Assembly (NCBI GenBank): GCA_027077795.1 | Contig: JALWTT010000006.1 | Coordinates: 521,781 to 585,780 of the forward strand | Origin: Thermotogaceae bacterium | Lineage (GTDB): Bacteria; Thermotogota; Thermotogae; Thermotogales; Thermotogaceae | Length of the DNA: 64,000 nucleotides | Reading direction: 5' to 3' | In this document: one piece after another, positions 9,708 to 18,086 of the stretch | Position numbering within the stretch: the first letter of the stretch is position 1 | Layout of the letters: each line of letters begins with the position of its first letter | Made by a program: the position numbers and the translations under genes | Notes under the pieces: model-generated | Told to the model about the DNA's origin: nothing | Seen by the model: only the letters and a program-made list of their open reading frames with translations | The model's database searches: none

Positions 9708-10483
9708 AGGTATTGGTTTGTAGCATAGGTGTGGAAGATACATATATAGGTGTAGAGGATTCTGAAGTTAGAGAATTGATTGAATCAAAAGCTTATGTGG
9801 TTCCCTGGAGAACTGCTGGGCCTTCTAAGGTCGTAGCCAGTTCTGGTAAGTTGCATGTGGCAGCAAGCGTAAATGGGGTTTTCGGAGAAGGCGAAATCAG
9901 GATATTCGTGATCTTGAAATCAGGTTATGCTTTGGGAGTGAAATCAGTTGTTGGATATGAAAATCTGAATAGCGAGCTGGAGCTTCCTGACGAGCTTTCA
10001 AAATATTTTAAAGGGGCTTTCAAATATGAAAATGGGATTGTCTACCTGATCGATTTGGAAAAACTTGATAACCTTCCTCCAGCGGAATTCCCAACAGAGT
10101 CTGAAAATAAACAGCTTTTCGAGGAAAACGAGCAAACTCCTGGGGGTGCTGGAGAGGAGTTCTTAGTTTTAAAGATCGCATCCAGCTTTTATGGAATCAG
10201 GTTGGAAGATGTGACAGAAATATTGGAAGCTGATAAGGTGAACATCATGAAACATGGAAATTTATATGGTTTTGTTCAGGCAGGGGGCAGAGTGGTACCG
10301 GTAGTTTCCAAATGGAAGGTTTGTCCGAGATGGATCATAGTAGTCGGAGAGGTAGCTGTTCCGTGTGAGACTTTCGAGCATTTCACCGCGCCTCTTAAAG
10401 GGTCAGAAAAGAGAAAATTTTTAGAGTTCAAAGATGACCACATAGAGGTTCTTGAAAAGGAGGAACTGATAGAGTGGATCTAG
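9704..10483 (+). CDS. Tandem CheW-like adaptor (two divergent CheW domains)
   Basis: A 259-residue protein that reads as two CheW folds. Residues about 1-125 run from VLVCSIGVEDTYIGVEDSEV to NGIVYLIDLEKL; residues about 150-259 contain FLVLKIASSFYGIRLEDVTEIL and GRVVPVVSKWK. CheW links receptors to CheA. The first domain lacks a recognisable NLRGRVIPV-type loop, and a Pro/Glu-rich linker joins the halves. It could replace the two separate CheW proteins (WspB and WspD) of Wsp systems. The TTG start at 9704 overlaps the CheR stop (TTGA) behind GGAGAAGGTG. Both domains are divergent, so the call is from overall pattern and position between CheR and CheA. Confidence 0.7.
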   Translation: MKVLVCSIGVEDTYIGVEDSEVRELIESKAYVVPWRTAGPSKVVASSGKLHVAASVNGVFGEGEIRIFVILKSGYALGVKSVVGYENLNSELELPDELSKYFKGAFKYENGIVYLIDLEKLDNLPPAEFPTESENKQLFEENEQTPGGAGEEFLVLKIASSFYGIRLEDVTEILEADKVNIMKHGNLYGFVQAGGRVVPVVSKWKVCPRWIIVVGEVAVPCETFEHFTAPLKGSEKRKFLEFKDDHIEVLEKEELIEWI

Positions 10484-12252
10484 TGAGTATGTTTTTCGAA
10501 GAAATGGGATCCAGAATAAATGAATCGAAGGAAGCTCTTCGAAGGCTTTTGGAGAATCCTGAGGATTATTCTCTCCTAGAAACGATTTTCAGAGATTTTC
10601 ACACGATGAAAGGATCTGCAAGCTTGGTCGGAATGAAGAATTTTCAAAAGGTTTTTCACAACCTTGAGGATATTTTAAAGGAATGGAGAGAAAATCCTTC
10701 GATGGTGGATCAAAAAAGTGTTGTGAATATGATAAACACCTTGGAATTTTTGTCATCTAGAAAGAAAAGTCTCTCTGAAGGAGATCTGGAGGAAGTTGAG
10801 AGGATATTGAATGGAGAGGGAAGATTCACGGATGAAGGTTCTAGAGATCTGGCAATCGATAAAGAAATAAAGGAAATGCTGGAGGATATTCTTGACAGTG
10901 TCGTGGAACTTGAAACATATCTCAAATCCGGAGACATCGAGCTATCAGAAGCCTTGATAGGAATGCTGAAGAAGAAGCTCCTGAAGATTTACGAGAGGAC
11001 GAAATACGTGAGGCTGTCGGAGGTACTAACGGGGTTCGAAGATTTAGTTTTAAAAGATGCGCTCGATACTGGTAAAAAAGTCCGCTTGAATTTGAACGTG
11101 GAAGGGGCAATGGTAGAGAAAGAAGATGCATCAGTGTTGAGGGATTCTCTCATTCACGTGGTCAGAAACGCTATCGTTCATGGGATAGAAAAGCCAGATT
11201 TTAGGAAAGAATTGGGAAAAAGTGAGTACGGTCAGATAACAATAACAGCTTTTATAGACGGTGGAGAACTCACGGTGAAAATAGAAGATGATGGTAGGGG
11301 CATAGATCTGAAGGCTGTGGAAAGAAAGGTGAAGAAACTCGGCTTGAGTGTGTCAAACCCCATCGATGCTATATTCCTCCCGGAGTTTTCCACAAGTGAT
11401 TCCGTGGATGAGAGGAGTGGAAGAGGGGTCGGATTGAGCGCTGTGAAGGATTTCATCGGATCCAGGAAGGGAACCGTGGATATAGAGACTCATCCTGGAA
11501 AAGGGACAAAATTCATTCTTCGGATTCCCCTGAGAAGATATTTGAAGAGGTGCTTGATATTGAGAAGAGGTGAATCGATTTTCGCGGTCAAAGCGGATGA
11601 CGTTGATGAGGTAATCAAGGTTGAAAAGATTTTCACTAAGGATCGTAAAACATATATATCCCATGAGAATAAGATATACGAAGTAGTGGATCTATCAAGC
11701 GGAGAAGCGCAGTTTGCGGTGATATCGAGAGGATTCGCAGTTGTTGCCGATGAAATACTTGAAGTCAGAGACACTCCTTTGAAAATGTCAGACATTTCTG
11801 TACCCTTTGTCATCGGGTTTGCACTCGGACTAGGAATGTTCCCGGTTCCCGTGATAGATCCCTCGAAACTTGAGAAGAGAGTCACACCTGCTGAGGGAAG
11901 AAGAAAAGTTTTGGTTGTCGATGATTCGCCTCTCACCAGACTGGTCATAATGAGAATACTGGAGAGAGCTGGGTATGATGTGATTGGAGTTCCATCATTT
12001 GAAAGAGCTGTTAAAGCTGTCACAAGTGATGACTTTGATTATGCCATAGTAGATCTAGAACTACCAGACGGGAATGGTATAGATCTGGTAAGGGAGTTGA
12101 AGAGAATCAAACCCAGCTTGCATTTGGCTATTCTTACAACGGCGGATACCGAGGATAACAGAGTCGCTGCTGAAAAAGCCGGGGCAGATGCCTTCCTCTC
12201 AAAGAGCAGCGATATAGATAAGATACTCTCGTTCATGAAAGGAGACGTCTGA
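10474..12252 (+). CDS. CheA-type hybrid histidine kinase with C-terminal receiver (WspE-like)
   Basis: A chemosensory autokinase of 592 residues. Domains in order are Hpt (phospho-His43 in FHTMKGSASLVGM), a short dimerisation region, a HATPase domain (N box HVVRNAIVHGIE, G1 DDGRGID, G2 GRGVGLSAVK), a CheW-like regulatory domain, and a receiver beginning VLVVDDSPLTR with the phospho-acceptor in VDLELPDGNG. No P2 (CheY/CheB-binding) domain is present. Hpt-HATPase-CheW-REC is the architecture of WspE and other alternative-function CheA hybrids. The start is GTG at 10474, inside the end of the CheW gene, with GGAGG upstream. The N box has Val where Asp is common (RNAIDHG), so kinase strength is uncertain. 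Confidence 0.93.
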   Translation: MDLVSMFFEEMGSRINESKEALRRLLENPEDYSLLETIFRDFHTMKGSASLVGMKNFQKVFHNLEDILKEWRENPSMVDQKSVVNMINTLEFLSSRKKSLSEGDLEEVERILNGEGRFTDEGSRDLAIDKEIKEMLEDILDSVVELETYLKSGDIELSEALIGMLKKKLLKIYERTKYVRLSEVLTGFEDLVLKDALDTGKKVRLNLNVEGAMVEKEDASVLRDSLIHVVRNAIVHGIEKPDFRKELGKSEYGQITITAFIDGGELTVKIEDDGRGIDLKAVERKVKKLGLSVSNPIDAIFLPEFSTSDSVDERSGRGVGLSAVKDFIGSRKGTVDIETHPGKGTKFILRIPLRRYLKRCLILRRGESIFAVKADDVDEVIKVEKIFTKDRKTYISHENKIYEVVDLSSGEAQFAVISRGFAVVADEILEVRDTPLKMSDISVPFVIGFALGLGMFPVPVIDPSKLEKRVTPAEGRRKVLVVDDSPLTRLVIMRILERAGYDVIGVPSFERAVKAVTSDDFDYAIVDLELPDGNGIDLVRELKRIKPSLHLAILTTADTEDNRVAAEKAGADAFLSKSSDIDKILSFMKGDV

Positions 12253-12794
12253 TGCTACCAGTTGTCATAGGCTCTTCTGCCGGGGGACCGAATACCTTGA
12301 AAAAACTTTTGTTGGGGATAAGCGATCTCCGGTTCCCTGTTGTTGTAGCTCAACATAATCTCGCCTCTGAGGTGGAAAATTTTGCGAAATGGATAGCATT
12401 CGAAACGAAGAGAAAGATAGTCCTTGTGAATGATAAGGAGATTATAAGGGATGGTAGAGTATACTTTCCGAGTAAAGGTAATGACATACTGATAAAGGGG
12501 AAAAATATGGTGACCGTAGAAAAGTCAAATGGGGCAATAGCTCCAAGTATAGACAGACTCTTTGAAAGTGCTGCCAGGTGCTTGAAAGAAGATGCATTCG
12601 CAATAGTTCTAGGTGGACTTGGAACAGATGGTGTCAGAGGTGCTAGGAAAATAGTTGAATCGGGGGGCAAGGTGATAGTTCAAAGTGATCCAGAGTTTGG
12701 ATATCTTCCCGAGATGGTTTTTAAGAACACTGAAAAGGTTGCTAGAAGAAGTTTGGAAGAGATAATCCTCATATTGGAAACATTAGTGAGGTGA
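12252..12794 (+). CDS. CheB-type methylesterase, catalytic domain only
   Basis: Predicted to remove methyl groups from chemoreceptor glutamates, opposing CheR. The 180 residues cover only the catalytic domain. Ser9 lies in IGSSAGGP, His35 in VAQHN, and Asp126 in GGLGTDGVRG, giving the expected Ser-His-Asp triad. The N-terminal receiver domain of classical CheB and WspF is missing, so activation by phosphotransfer from CheA cannot work in the usual way. The ATG overlaps the cheA stop (TGATG), and the gene ends four bases before the diguanylate cyclase gene. Confidence 0.9.
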   Translation: MLPVVIGSSAGGPNTLKKLLLGISDLRFPVVVAQHNLASEVENFAKWIAFETKRKIVLVNDKEIIRDGRVYFPSKGNDILIKGKNMVTVEKSNGAIAPSIDRLFESAARCLKEDAFAIVLGGLGTDGVRGARKIVESGGKVIVQSDPEFGYLPEMVFKNTEKVARRSLEEIILILETLVR

Positions 12795-12798
12795 TTTG

Positions 12799-14205
12799 GT
12801 GAGGAGAGTCCTGGTCGCCGATGATAGCCCTGTTTGGAGAAGTTTTATTTCTAACATTGTGAAAGAACATGGCGATACAGTTGAAACTGCATCAGATGGT
12901 CTTGAAGCATATAACAAAGCTTTTGAGTTTGTGCCAGACATAATATTTACAGATATCGAGATGCCGATGTTGAGAGGTTATACGCTGTGTAGAATTCTTC
13001 GAAATGAGCCTGCTTTCAAAAGCAGTGGTGTCATCATAATGACTTCTCTGAGCGAAACTTTGAACAGATTTTGGGCGGAGAAGTCCGGAGCGAGTGGATT
13101 TTTGAGTAAGGAAGGCGGATCAGAGGATATCAGAAAGAATGTAATCGCATTTCTTGAAAGGGATTCTTTCAGGGCTGACAGATCTTTTCTCAAAAATTCA
13201 AGTCCTAAGCCCATATATGAGATAAATTTGCTCCTTGAAAAGCTATTACTGAAAGAGACGATAAAAAGTGAGATATATTCCCTCTTCAAATACGTGACAG
13301 ATGAAGAGCATATAATGTGGAAGCTATCCGATCTGATCTTCCAACTCCTTCCTGTCAGACTCGTAGCAGTTATGGTTCTAGATCCACTCCAAGGTAGGTT
13401 GTTTATAGCTTCGAAAGAAGATGGTACAAGCGTTGACTTCGATGAAGTTAGAGATACCCTATTTGCCGTGTTGTCCAGACCAGTTATCCCAATGAGTTGG
13501 AAATTCGGCGGAAATACTAAAAGGGGTGAATTTGTCCCGAACCTACTCCCATTTGTAGTGAAGAACACCGAAGAGATAGGGGTAATAGGTGTGGAAGCTG
13601 ATAATCTCCAGATGGAGGACCTTGAGATAATGGTGGATATAGTTACCAACCTTTCATCGTTGTTTGAAATATCGTTGATGTATTCTTCTGCGGTTATGCA
13701 AGCTAAGGTGGATGAGCTCACAAAGCTCCTAAATTACAGGGCTCTTATGGAGAAGTTATCTGAGAATTTCACGATTGCTAAGAGGAATGGTACTTTGTTC
13801 TCAATCGGGATGATCGATATAGACGACTTCAAAAAGGTTAATGACACATTTGGACATACCACGGGGAACAACGTCCTCAAGGAGCTAGCTTCTGTTATGA
13901 AGAATTCCTTCAGAGATATAGATATACTGGGGAGATATGGAGGTGAAGAGTTTTCCGTGGGCATTCTGGCATCGGGCATTGAGGAGGCATACAAGGCTAT
14001 GGAAAGGTTTAGGAAAAACGTGGAGAACCATGATTGGAAAAAAGTTAACCTTGACTTGAAGGTCACCATTAGTGGGGGAATAACGTCTACAAGTGTTAGA
14101 AGCTATAGAACGGTTGTCGAAATGATAGAAGACGCCGACAGAGCTCTCTACATATCAAAGAACTCTGGGAAAAACAAGATAACTAAATTCACAGATCTAA
14201 CGTGA
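12799..14205 (+). CDS. Response regulator with GGEEF diguanylate cyclase output (WspR-like)
   Basis: Predicted to make cyclic di-GMP when phosphorylated. A receiver occupies residues 1-115 (acidic DD at 8-9, phospho-Asp52 in FTDIEMP, Thr in MTS, Lys in LSK). A middle region of about 180 residues looks GAF-like (LLPVRLVAVMVLDPLQGRLF). The GGDEF domain starts near 303 (DELTKLLNYRAL), with the intact active site GGEEF at 381-385 and a product-inhibition site RDID at 372-375. WspR has the same REC-GGDEF order without the middle domain. GTG at 12799 follows GAGGTGA; a TTG three bases earlier is possible. This is the last gene before a hairpin. Confidence 0.93.
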   Translation: MRRVLVADDSPVWRSFISNIVKEHGDTVETASDGLEAYNKAFEFVPDIIFTDIEMPMLRGYTLCRILRNEPAFKSSGVIIMTSLSETLNRFWAEKSGASGFLSKEGGSEDIRKNVIAFLERDSFRADRSFLKNSSPKPIYEINLLLEKLLLKETIKSEIYSLFKYVTDEEHIMWKLSDLIFQLLPVRLVAVMVLDPLQGRLFIASKEDGTSVDFDEVRDTLFAVLSRPVIPMSWKFGGNTKRGEFVPNLLPFVVKNTEEIGVIGVEADNLQMEDLEIMVDIVTNLSSLFEISLMYSSAVMQAKVDELTKLLNYRALMEKLSENFTIAKRNGTLFSIGMIDIDDFKKVNDTFGHTTGNNVLKELASVMKNSFRDIDILGRYGGEEFSVGILASGIEEAYKAMERFRKNVENHDWKKVNLDLKVTISGGITSTSVRSYRTVVEMIEDADRALYISKNSGKNKITKFTDLT

Positions 14206-14220
14206 ACGCTGATCTGTGAA
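14188..14220. terminator. Stop-spanning hairpin ending the valS-to-diguanylate cyclase run
   Basis: A perfect 10-base inverted repeat (TTCACAGATC at 14188-14197, GATCTGTGAA at 14211-14220) with a 13-base loop that contains the diguanylate cyclase stop codon. There is no U-run after it, so it may be a weak terminator, an mRNA 3'-end stabiliser or an operator rather than a classical intrinsic terminator. Confidence 0.5.
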
Positions 14221-14273
14221 AGGCAAAAAGAATTTTCATCACAAAAGCCAAAGGTGAATTTTAAAGGTGAATG

Positions 14274-14282
14274 TGATATGCT
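14274..14282 (+). promoter_or_regulatory. Possible extended -10 promoter of the Mbx-like operon
   Basis: TGATATGCT resembles TGnTATAAT with two mismatches in the hexamer and lies 23 bases before the GTG start of the first subunit gene. No good -35 is visible. Position after the hairpin at 14188 supports it; the sequence match alone is modest. Confidence 0.35.
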
Positions 14283-14305
14283 TCAGGTTCGAGGAGGTGT
14301 TAGAC

Positions 14306-14773
14306 GTGAGTGTATTCATAACAAGTCTGGTGATATGGTTACTTCTCACGAACTTTTCGTATTCTGAGCTCCTCGCCGGAGTCATTGTTTCTATCTTTGT
14401 GGCATTGATCTTCCGAAAATACCACGCCATTAGGTTCGATTGGAAGTTCCTTGTGAGGTTCGCTTATTACACCGTAGTCTATCTTCCCGTTTTCATAGTT
14501 GAGATGGTGAAGGCAAATCTGGATGTTGCAGCTAGGGTTCTGAACCCAAAGCTTCCTTTAAATCCTGGTTTTGTACAGGTCAAAACACAGCTCAAGGGAG
14601 ACGCGGCAAAGCTCTTTCTTGCTAATTCCATAACACTTACTCCCGGCACTCTCAGTATGGATGCCAAAGGAGAGAAGCTGTTCATACACTGGATAGATGT
14701 CAAGACCATTGAAGACAAAGAGAAGTACATCTCAAAGAGATTCGAGCGGATCCTCAAGGGGGTGTTCGAATGA
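14306..14773 (+). CDS. MrpE/MnhE-like subunit of the Mbx-type complex
   Basis: A 155-residue membrane protein with two to three N-terminal hydrophobic segments and a cytoplasmic tail. NSITLTPGTLSMD and the following LFIHWIDV are typical of MnhE/MrpE, a Na+/H+ antiporter subunit also found in Mrp-containing energy-converting complexes. The GTG at 14306 lies 6 bases after GGAGGTG; the open frame back to 14267 has no ribosome site. It opens a 13-gene operon in which almost every gene overlaps the next by four bases. Confidence 0.9.
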   Translation: MSVFITSLVIWLLLTNFSYSELLAGVIVSIFVALIFRKYHAIRFDWKFLVRFAYYTVVYLPVFIVEMVKANLDVAARVLNPKLPLNPGFVQVKTQLKGDAAKLFLANSITLTPGTLSMDAKGEKLFIHWIDVKTIEDKEKYISKRFERILKGVFE

Positions 14774-15018
14774 TAGTACTATTTTTCACTTTGATAGGTA
14801 TAGGGGTGATTTTGGCTTTTATAAGAGTCATAATAGGTCCGACGTCTCCAGATAGAGTGGCGGCGCTCGACACTATGAATGTGATGCTAACAGGCCTCAT
14901 AGTGGTCTTGGCTTATGTTTTTAACAGATCTATATACCTCGATATAGCACTTGTCTATGCACTTCTTTCGTTCTTGGAAACGATCGTTATATCGAGGTAT
15001 CTGGAGGGGAGAAAATGA
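14770..15018 (+). CDS. MrpF/MnhF-like subunit
   Basis: An 82-residue, three-helix membrane protein. The conserved RVIIGPTSPDRVAALDTMN stretch after helix 1 identifies the MrpF family. It starts with ATG in an ATGA overlap with the MrpE-like gene and ends in an ATGA overlap with the MrpG-like gene. In antiporters MrpF packs with MrpE and MrpG in the ion-translocating membrane arm. Confidence 0.92.
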   Translation: MIVLFFTLIGIGVILAFIRVIIGPTSPDRVAALDTMNVMLTGLIVVLAYVFNRSIYLDIALVYALLSFLETIVISRYLEGRK

Positions 15019-15344
15019 GTGCGAACGTGGTCATAGGGGATATACTTTTGGCAATTGGGGCTTTTTTTTATTTCCTGGGAGGCCTGGGAATCTTAAGGAT
15101 GCCAGACGTTTACAACAGGCTTCAGGCTGGCACCAAAGCTACCACTCTTGGCACCTTTTCAACGGTCCTAGGAGTTGGAATAGCAAAGCCAGAATTTCTT
15201 CTCAAAACGTTGATAATAATAGCCTTTGTGGCTTTGACCAACCCTGTTGGGAGTTCAGTCCTGGCCAGGGCTTCCTACCTTTCGGGAATCAAACCTTGTG
15301 ATTGTACAAAGGTTGACGAGTACAAAGGTGGTGGTGAGGAATGA
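15015..15344 (+). CDS. MrpG/MnhG-like subunit
   Basis: A 109-residue, three-helix membrane protein. The family motif GILRMPDVYNRLQAGTKATTLG is evident after the first helix (GILRMPDxYxRLxAxxKxxTxG). The C-terminus carries two nearby cysteines (CDC) and a Gly/Glu-rich tail. ATG in an ATGA overlap on both sides. It forms part of the Mrp-like sodium/proton module. Confidence 0.92.
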   Translation: MSANVVIGDILLAIGAFFYFLGGLGILRMPDVYNRLQAGTKATTLGTFSTVLGVGIAKPEFLLKTLIIIAFVALTNPVGSSVLARASYLSGIKPCDCTKVDEYKGGGEE

Positions 15345-15583
15345 GCGCCCTTATCTGGATAGCGGGAGGAATGATGGTAGTTGCTGCTGTATTCGCGGTT
15401 GAAGCCAAGAGAATTCTAGATAGTGTTATAGCGATGTCAGCTCTCAGCCTCATCTCGGTTTTCCTGTTTATAGCCATGAGGGCACCGGATGTTGCCATAA
15501 CCGAGGCAGCGGTTGGAGCAGGTCTCGTAACGGCGGTCCTTCTTGTTACCCTCTTCAGGATGAAGGGAGGTGGTGATGAATGA
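15341..15583 (+). CDS. MbhD-like subunit (DUF4040, MrpA C-terminal piece)
   Basis: An 80-residue membrane protein with three hydrophobic segments. RAPDVAITEAAVGAGL is the hallmark of the DUF4040/MbhD family, which corresponds to a C-terminal part of MrpA (ApDvAlTEaaVG). The conserved glutamate in TEAAVG lies in a helix thought to take part in the ion path. It is linked by four-base overlaps to its neighbours. Confidence 0.9.
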   Translation: MSALIWIAGGMMVVAAVFAVEAKRILDSVIAMSALSLISVFLFIAMRAPDVAITEAAVGAGLVTAVLLVTLFRMKGGGDE

Positions 15584-16347
15584 GGAGACTCTACGCTATA
15601 CTGGTTGCAGCAGGTTTGATATACATGCTTTTTGTGTTTCTTGGTACTCTGCCACTTTACGGGAAAGTGGATCTTTCCAATAGAGTTTCAGCGCATTTTC
15701 TGGCAAAGGATGTAAATTCCGTAGATGTAAAAAAATGGGTTGAAGGAGATAAGCAGGTTCCGTCGAGGGAAAAGATTTATGGAAGAAAGGGATTTGAAGA
15801 TGAGAGTGCTAATGTTGTTACATCAATTGTCGTGAATTACAGGTCTTTCGATACTTTGGGAGAAGTCACAGTTCTTTTCGCATCAGCTGTTGGAATAGGC
15901 TTGGTCCTTGGCGGAATGAAAAGAATGGGATATGGAAGAAAACCGAATTTCATCCTCAGGGTTAGTACAGGGATACTTCTCCCTTTGATAATAATGTTTG
16001 GGATATATATATTCGTTCACGGTCATCTCACACCAGGTGGGGGATTTCCAGGAGGAACTGTTATAGCCGCGGCTGTGCTCCTACTCTACCTGTCAAATGA
16101 AGAGTTCGTCGCAAACATGAAAACCTCGAAATCTCTCGAAGGTTCTATGGGATCTCTTTATGTGATATTCGGTCTTGCAGGGTTGGCAACCGGTGGAGCG
16201 TTCCTGTTCAACTTTCTACCAAACGGTGTTGTAGGATCACTTTTCAGTGCAGGTGTTGTGCCTCTAGTTTATATGACGATAGGTCTTAAAGTCGGATCAG
16301 AACTCTCAGGTGTCGTTGCAGAGATACACGAAGAGAGGGAGGGATGA
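15580..16347 (+). CDS. MbhE + MrpB/MbhF-like fused subunit
   Basis: A 255-residue protein that appears to join two subunits that are separate in archaeal Mbh/Mbx operons. Residues 1-115 give a membrane segment, an extracytoplasmic loop and a second segment (VVNYRSFDTLGEVTVLFASA, the MbhE-type motif). Residues 120-255 are the MnhB domain with HGHLTPGGGFPGG and several helices. The ATG overlaps the DUF4040 stop, and the end overlaps the MrpC-like gene. It belongs to the ion-pumping membrane arm. Confidence 0.88.
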   Translation: MRRLYAILVAAGLIYMLFVFLGTLPLYGKVDLSNRVSAHFLAKDVNSVDVKKWVEGDKQVPSREKIYGRKGFEDESANVVTSIVVNYRSFDTLGEVTVLFASAVGIGLVLGGMKRMGYGRKPNFILRVSTGILLPLIIMFGIYIFVHGHLTPGGGFPGGTVIAAAVLLLYLSNEEFVANMKTSKSLEGSMGSLYVIFGLAGLATGGAFLFNFLPNGVVGSLFSAGVVPLVYMTIGLKVGSELSGVVAEIHEEREG

Positions 16348-16694
16348 AGATGGTATACGGTATATCGATAATTTTAATAGGGATAGGAATATACGGCCTC
16401 ATGACCCAGAAGAATCTCTTTAAGCATATCGTTTCCCTCTCGATAATAGACACTGCGGTGAACATATTCATCGTTGCTACAGGTTATGTGAGCAATGGAA
16501 AAGCTCCCATATATACAAGGGCTCTTCCGGGCTTTTCCCCAAACTCTTTTGTCGATCCACTTCCGCAGGCACTCGTTCTGACGGCAATCGTTATAGGTGT
16601 TGGAACATTAGCCCTTGGAGCCTCTTTGCTCGTACGCGTCAAAGAGAAGCACTCCTCAATCAATGTTGAGAACATGAAGGGAGTGGGAGAATGA
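16344..16694 (+). CDS. MrpC/NuoK-like subunit
   Basis: A 116-residue, three-helix protein of the NuoK/MrpC family. The pattern YGISIILIGIGIYGLMTQKNLFKHIVSLSIIDTAVN, and DPLPQALVLTAIVIGVGTLALGASLLVRV near the C-terminus, are typical of MrpC (the DPLPQALVLTAIVI block is nearly invariant). Four-base overlaps at both ends. It carries part of the proton/sodium path. Confidence 0.93.
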   Translation: MKMVYGISIILIGIGIYGLMTQKNLFKHIVSLSIIDTAVNIFIVATGYVSNGKAPIYTRALPGFSPNSFVDPLPQALVLTAIVIGVGTLALGASLLVRVKEKHSSINVENMKGVGE

Positions 16695-18085
16695 TCAGTC
16701 TACTTATTGCGATCCCGCTTCTACTGGCGTTCATTTCCATCATTTGGAGAAGCTTATCAAAGCCCCTGTTCTTTCTTGCATCGTTCACGAATATCGTAAT
16801 ACTTATTACATCATGGTTTCCAAACGGCGTAGAAATTCACGCTATGGGGAATTGGAAACCTCCTTTTGGAATAAACCTCGTTTTCGATAACGCGAGCTTT
16901 TACGCAGCTCTTGTGGTGAACGCATTCTTCCTCTTAACTTCTCTGCTACCAGGCTTAGTTGGGAATTATGGAATCCCACTCATGCTTCTCATGGCTGCGG
17001 CAAATGGTTTTGTTCTCACTGGGGACCTTTTCAATTCGTTCGTGTTCATGGAAATAATAACGATAACCGCTGTGACCATAGCTTCAAAGAAAGAGAATTT
17101 TTACAACGCTTTCAAATACTTGATACTTGGTGGAATAGCCGGATCAATTTATCTTCTAGCTACTATCTTCGCTTATGCCTCAACCGGCAGTTTGAACATG
17201 GCTCATGTCTCCATGGCGGGAATATCATCCTCTTCGCTGGTTGCCATAACTACACTCTATGCTATCGGACTTGGTGTTGAAGCTAAGTTATTCCCACTGA
17301 ACGGCTGGGTTTCAGGGGTTTATGGAGGAAATGACCTTGCTCCTGTCATTCTCGGAACTTCAGTCTCTTTTGCAGCCCTTTACATGGTTGGAAGGTTGTT
17401 CGGAACAGTCTTTCATGGAAATGGTGCAGAGGTTCTCTACACCTTAGCATTGATAACAATAGTCATAGGAGAAGTCGCCGCTCTGAGACAGAGAAATCTT
17501 CTAAAAACATTTGCGTATTCCAGCGTTGCGCAAGCCGGCGTAGTAGTCGCCATGCTTTCGAAGGGAACGGGAACGGCGATGGGACTTGCATATTTTCACC
17601 TCACAAACGATGCAGTGGCAAAGTTCGTGATATTCCTAGTTGCGGGATTTTTAGTCTATAACTACAAAAATCTCAATGGTGTGTTCAAAAAGCACAAAGT
17701 TTTGGGTGCCTCCTTCAGTATAGCCAGTTTCTCACTAGTGGGTTTCCCACTTTTTGCGGGTTTTCAAAGTAAGTTGAGAATCATCATGGAGGCCTTTTCG
17801 ATGAAGGATTACCTCTTCCCATCTGTCATGCTTCTGGCAACTCTCATAGAAGTGGGCTACGTTGTTAGGTGGAATGTAAAGTTATGGTTCGAAGAAGAGA
17901 CCCAGGAGAAGGCTGAGACCCCAGTTATAGCCAGCACGCTTGCTCTAATACTCGCCCTTGTTTTGATCACCGTCTTCATCAAACCAGATATATTCCTTGG
18001 TGGTGCTATGAAAATGGGAAATGCTTTAGCCGATACAAAGGACTATATTCAGGGTGTTCTCTCCGTCGTGAAGGGAGGGATGTGA
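16691..18085 (+). CDS. MrpD/NuoN-type antiporter-like subunit 1
   Basis: A 464-residue, 13-14 helix proton-translocating subunit (Proton_antipo_M family). Visible landmarks are GDLFNSFVFMEIITI (helix 5 Glu), KEN-FYNAFKYLILG, and the lysine helices around GLGVEAKLFPLNGW and LKTFAYSSVAQAG. It is shorter than its neighbour at 18087. It ends with KGGM, one base before the next start. In Mbx-type operons two such subunits occur, and this is the first. Confidence 0.92.
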   Translation: MISLLIAIPLLLAFISIIWRSLSKPLFFLASFTNIVILITSWFPNGVEIHAMGNWKPPFGINLVFDNASFYAALVVNAFFLLTSLLPGLVGNYGIPLMLLMAAANGFVLTGDLFNSFVFMEIITITAVTIASKKENFYNAFKYLILGGIAGSIYLLATIFAYASTGSLNMAHVSMAGISSSSLVAITTLYAIGLGVEAKLFPLNGWVSGVYGGNDLAPVILGTSVSFAALYMVGRLFGTVFHGNGAEVLYTLALITIVIGEVAALRQRNLLKTFAYSSVAQAGVVVAMLSKGTGTAMGLAYFHLTNDAVAKFVIFLVAGFLVYNYKNLNGVFKKHKVLGASFSIASFSLVGFPLFAGFQSKLRIIMEAFSMKDYLFPSVMLLATLIEVGYVVRWNVKLWFEEETQEKAETPVIASTLALILALVLITVFIKPDIFLGGAMKMGNALADTKDYIQGVLSVVKGGM

Positions 18086-18086
18086 T

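Noticed and set aside
12978..13721. A 247-codon minus-strand open frame
   Set aside because: Antisense to the REC-GGEEF gene, Ser-rich low-complexity composition, no ribosome site; a shadow of a strong plus-strand gene.
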